From Bombyx mori (taxonomy: Eukaryota; Arthropoda; Insecta; Lepidoptera; Bombycidae): 64,000 nucleotides of DNA. Both the position numbers and the translations under genes were made by a program. The stretch is taken from contig NC_085123.1 of NCBI RefSeq assembly GCF_030269925.1, positions 5,456,001 through 5,520,000 of the forward strand. Direction: 5' to 3'. Every line of letters begins with the position of its first letter. The stretch's first letter is position 1. The notes under the pieces were generated by a model. That model had not been told where the DNA came from and searched no databases. It saw nothing but the letters and a program-made list of their open reading frames with translations. Shown here piece after piece: positions 53,801 to 56,800 of this stretch.

Positions 53801-56800
53801 AATAGTATTTATAGTAGATGTTTTATTATCTACACGTTTTATGTGTGTATTTTATGAGATATTTTTGTATTTATTTATACATGTTATTGTATTTGTACTT
53901 TTTAATTTTTTTTATTATGTCCTTAGATTACGCAGACTTCTCCAATTTCCAAAACCAGCCAAAGGTCGATAAGTACGCCCGTTTACTTATTCTATACATT
54001 ATCGTTACTTTGGTGTACTTAATTTCAAGAAAGTCTATTATGATATTTGTATTGTGGATTTTTGTTACTGGTAGTAGGACCTCTTGTGAGTCCGCACGGG
54101 TAGGTACCACCGCCCTACCTATTTCTGTCGTGAAGCAGTAATGCGTTTCCGTTTGAAGGGTGGGGCAGCCGTTGTAACTATACTGAGACCTTAGAATCTC
54201 AATATGGCATTTATATATCTCAGTTTCATCATATCTCATATCTCATTATCATATCTCAATTTGGCATTTACGTTGTAGATGTCTATGTGTTCTAGTAACC
54301 ATTTAACACAAGGTGGGCTGTGAGCTCGTTCACTCAACTAAGTAATAAATTTTTTTATGAAATAACTATTTCGATAATAAAGTCAATTTCAGTAAAAAAT
54401 TAAGCCGCATTTGTAAGTTGAGAGCTTATAAGAACGTAAAAATGATTTGAAAGGTCGGATGGCGCGGCCGCGAGGGTATCCACAAGCGCTGAGAAGCCGA
54501 ACTGCGGTACATACAAAGGGACACCACATCAAGCGCCAAAGCTACCCCCCGATCCACCAGGTAATGAAAACATTTTCTCCTCTATAGTATCTATACTAAT
54601 ATTATAAATTTGAAGAGTTTGTTTGAACGCGCTAATCTCAGGAACTACTGGTTCGATTTGAAAAATTCTTTCAGTGTTAGATAGCCCATTTGTCGAGGAA
54701 GGCTATATATAGGCTATGTAACATCACGCTGAGAGTAATGCAAGCGGAGCACCAATAAAGAATGTTTCAGAGTCAGTGTTTTAATCCCTTTTGAGAACTT
54801 CCACTGCGTTCGCTGCGGAAACGGTTAAAGTTTCGCTCAAGTAATGTATGAGAGTCTTTTCTGTATCTGTATCTGTCTAATGTATGAGAGTCCCTTTTGA
54901 AGTCAGTTAAAAAGCGTGATTTTGGTACCTTAAATAAATTTTTCACATTCTATTATTTAAAAATATTTTCACTTTCTACGTAAATGAAGAGGCGGGTAAA
55001 ATTTTGCATTATGCCAAAGTAACTATTCCACGCGAACGAAGTCGCGGGCAAAAGCTAGTTGCATTATAAATGTATCTACTTTTACATAAAATTTGACCAC
55101 GTACACAAACCAATAAACAGTATCTTTGATCGTCTAATGTTTTAAAAAATAGAAAACACTTTCAATGCCCCGAAAGCAATTCAAGTCTTACAATAATTAT
55201 CCCTAGTTAAATATGTATTAATGGCGTTCAATGGTGGGAAATTCGACCACAGTAACTGAAAAATAGAGATTTAAATTCATTGTATCATTTTCTCTTTTGT
55301 TTTAAATAATTCTTTCTTGTAGGCGTAGGTTTTTTTTTTCGTTTTTACATTTTTTGCTTCTTAACATTAAAGCTTGTTCATCAATTGCTATTATGAAAAC
55401 AAAACAGAAAATTAATGTCTAAATGGTGGAGTAAAATGTACTGAGCCATTTCGAATTTGCCTGTTAAAATGCAAATTACAAATAAAAATAACCGTGTTAT
55501 GTGAAAAATGAACAAAAAGATTCGCTTAAAATAATTTTGGGATGATGGAAATAAATTTTTCGTTGGAAATATCGTGAAAAGCTTTTAGCGGCCCTCGGAG
55601 TTTTTCTCCCGGAAGAATCGAAATCTTTGATCTTAAGTCAATTGCTATGTTATACTACTGTAGTTGTAATATTGTTAAGTGTCAACACTTTTTGCTTTAA
55701 ATTATCAAACTTGCTGCTACGAAATTATGAACGATATTATTATAGTGTGTCATTTTTTGAACAAGCTTATTAAGACTCTTAAAAAAAGCCTTTTTTTATA
55801 TGAGTGAATTTGGAATGTATATATAGTCATTGTCACGATTAGGTCGAACTCTTAATTTTATTATTCAACGGTATACAACAAAGCATTATAGTAGTATCTA
55901 CCCGTGAAGGTTTACAAAACGCTCTACCATCAATCGTTTATTTAAAACTTTCAAAAACACCCATAGTGCTTTGTTTTAAAATTCCTAGTTCTTCCCTAAT
56001 TAACCAATTAATGTTCTTTTTTTTTATTGCCCTTGTAGGCAGACGAGCATACGGCTCACCTGATGGTGAGTGATTACCATCGCCCATGGACTTCAGCAAA
56101 GCCAGGGGCAGAGCCAAGCCGCTGCCTACCGCAAAATGGAAATGGAATGTTCAAAATGAATTTAATTTTAATTCGCGTTTGTACAACAGATGTGTACGAA
56201 ATAAGCCCTTATGCAACGTTTGCTGGAGGACCGGGTTCAACGGCGGGTGCGTCTCGCGCGTACACTTTGCAGCTGCGGGCGCTCGCTAGGCACGACGATG
56301 ACGCGGCGCCACCACACCCTCCATGCTGCGACGGTAAATACCGAAAACAATCTAACCTAACCTAACCTAACCTAACACTCGTACTGTTATTAAAATCTCT
56401 ACTAAGCTTCTTCTTTTTTTTGTAATGAAATACCGTACTCAAAAAATGTCCGCGATTGACTTCCACGGTGAAGGAATAACATCGTGTAATAAAAATCAAA
56501 CCCGCAAAATTATAATTTGCGTAATTACTGGCGGTAGGACCTCTTGTGAGTCCGCGCGGGTAGGTACCACCACCCTGTCTATTTCTGCCGTGAAAGGTTT
56601 GAAGGGTGGGGCAGCCGTTGTAACTATACTTGAGACCTTATATCTCAAGGTGGGTGGCGCATTTACGTTGTAGATGTCTATGGGCTTCAGTAACCACTTA
56701 ACACCAGGAGGGCTGTAAGCTCGTCCAGCCATCAAAGAAAAAAAAAACGGATTACAAGCATATCGGTAGTAGAGTAGATGAAATAAACACTTATTTTCAC

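Noticed and set aside
53818..54141. 107-codon + frame with hydrophobic N-terminus
   Set aside because: AT-rich intron reading into a Bm1 SINE. No exon borders or homology.
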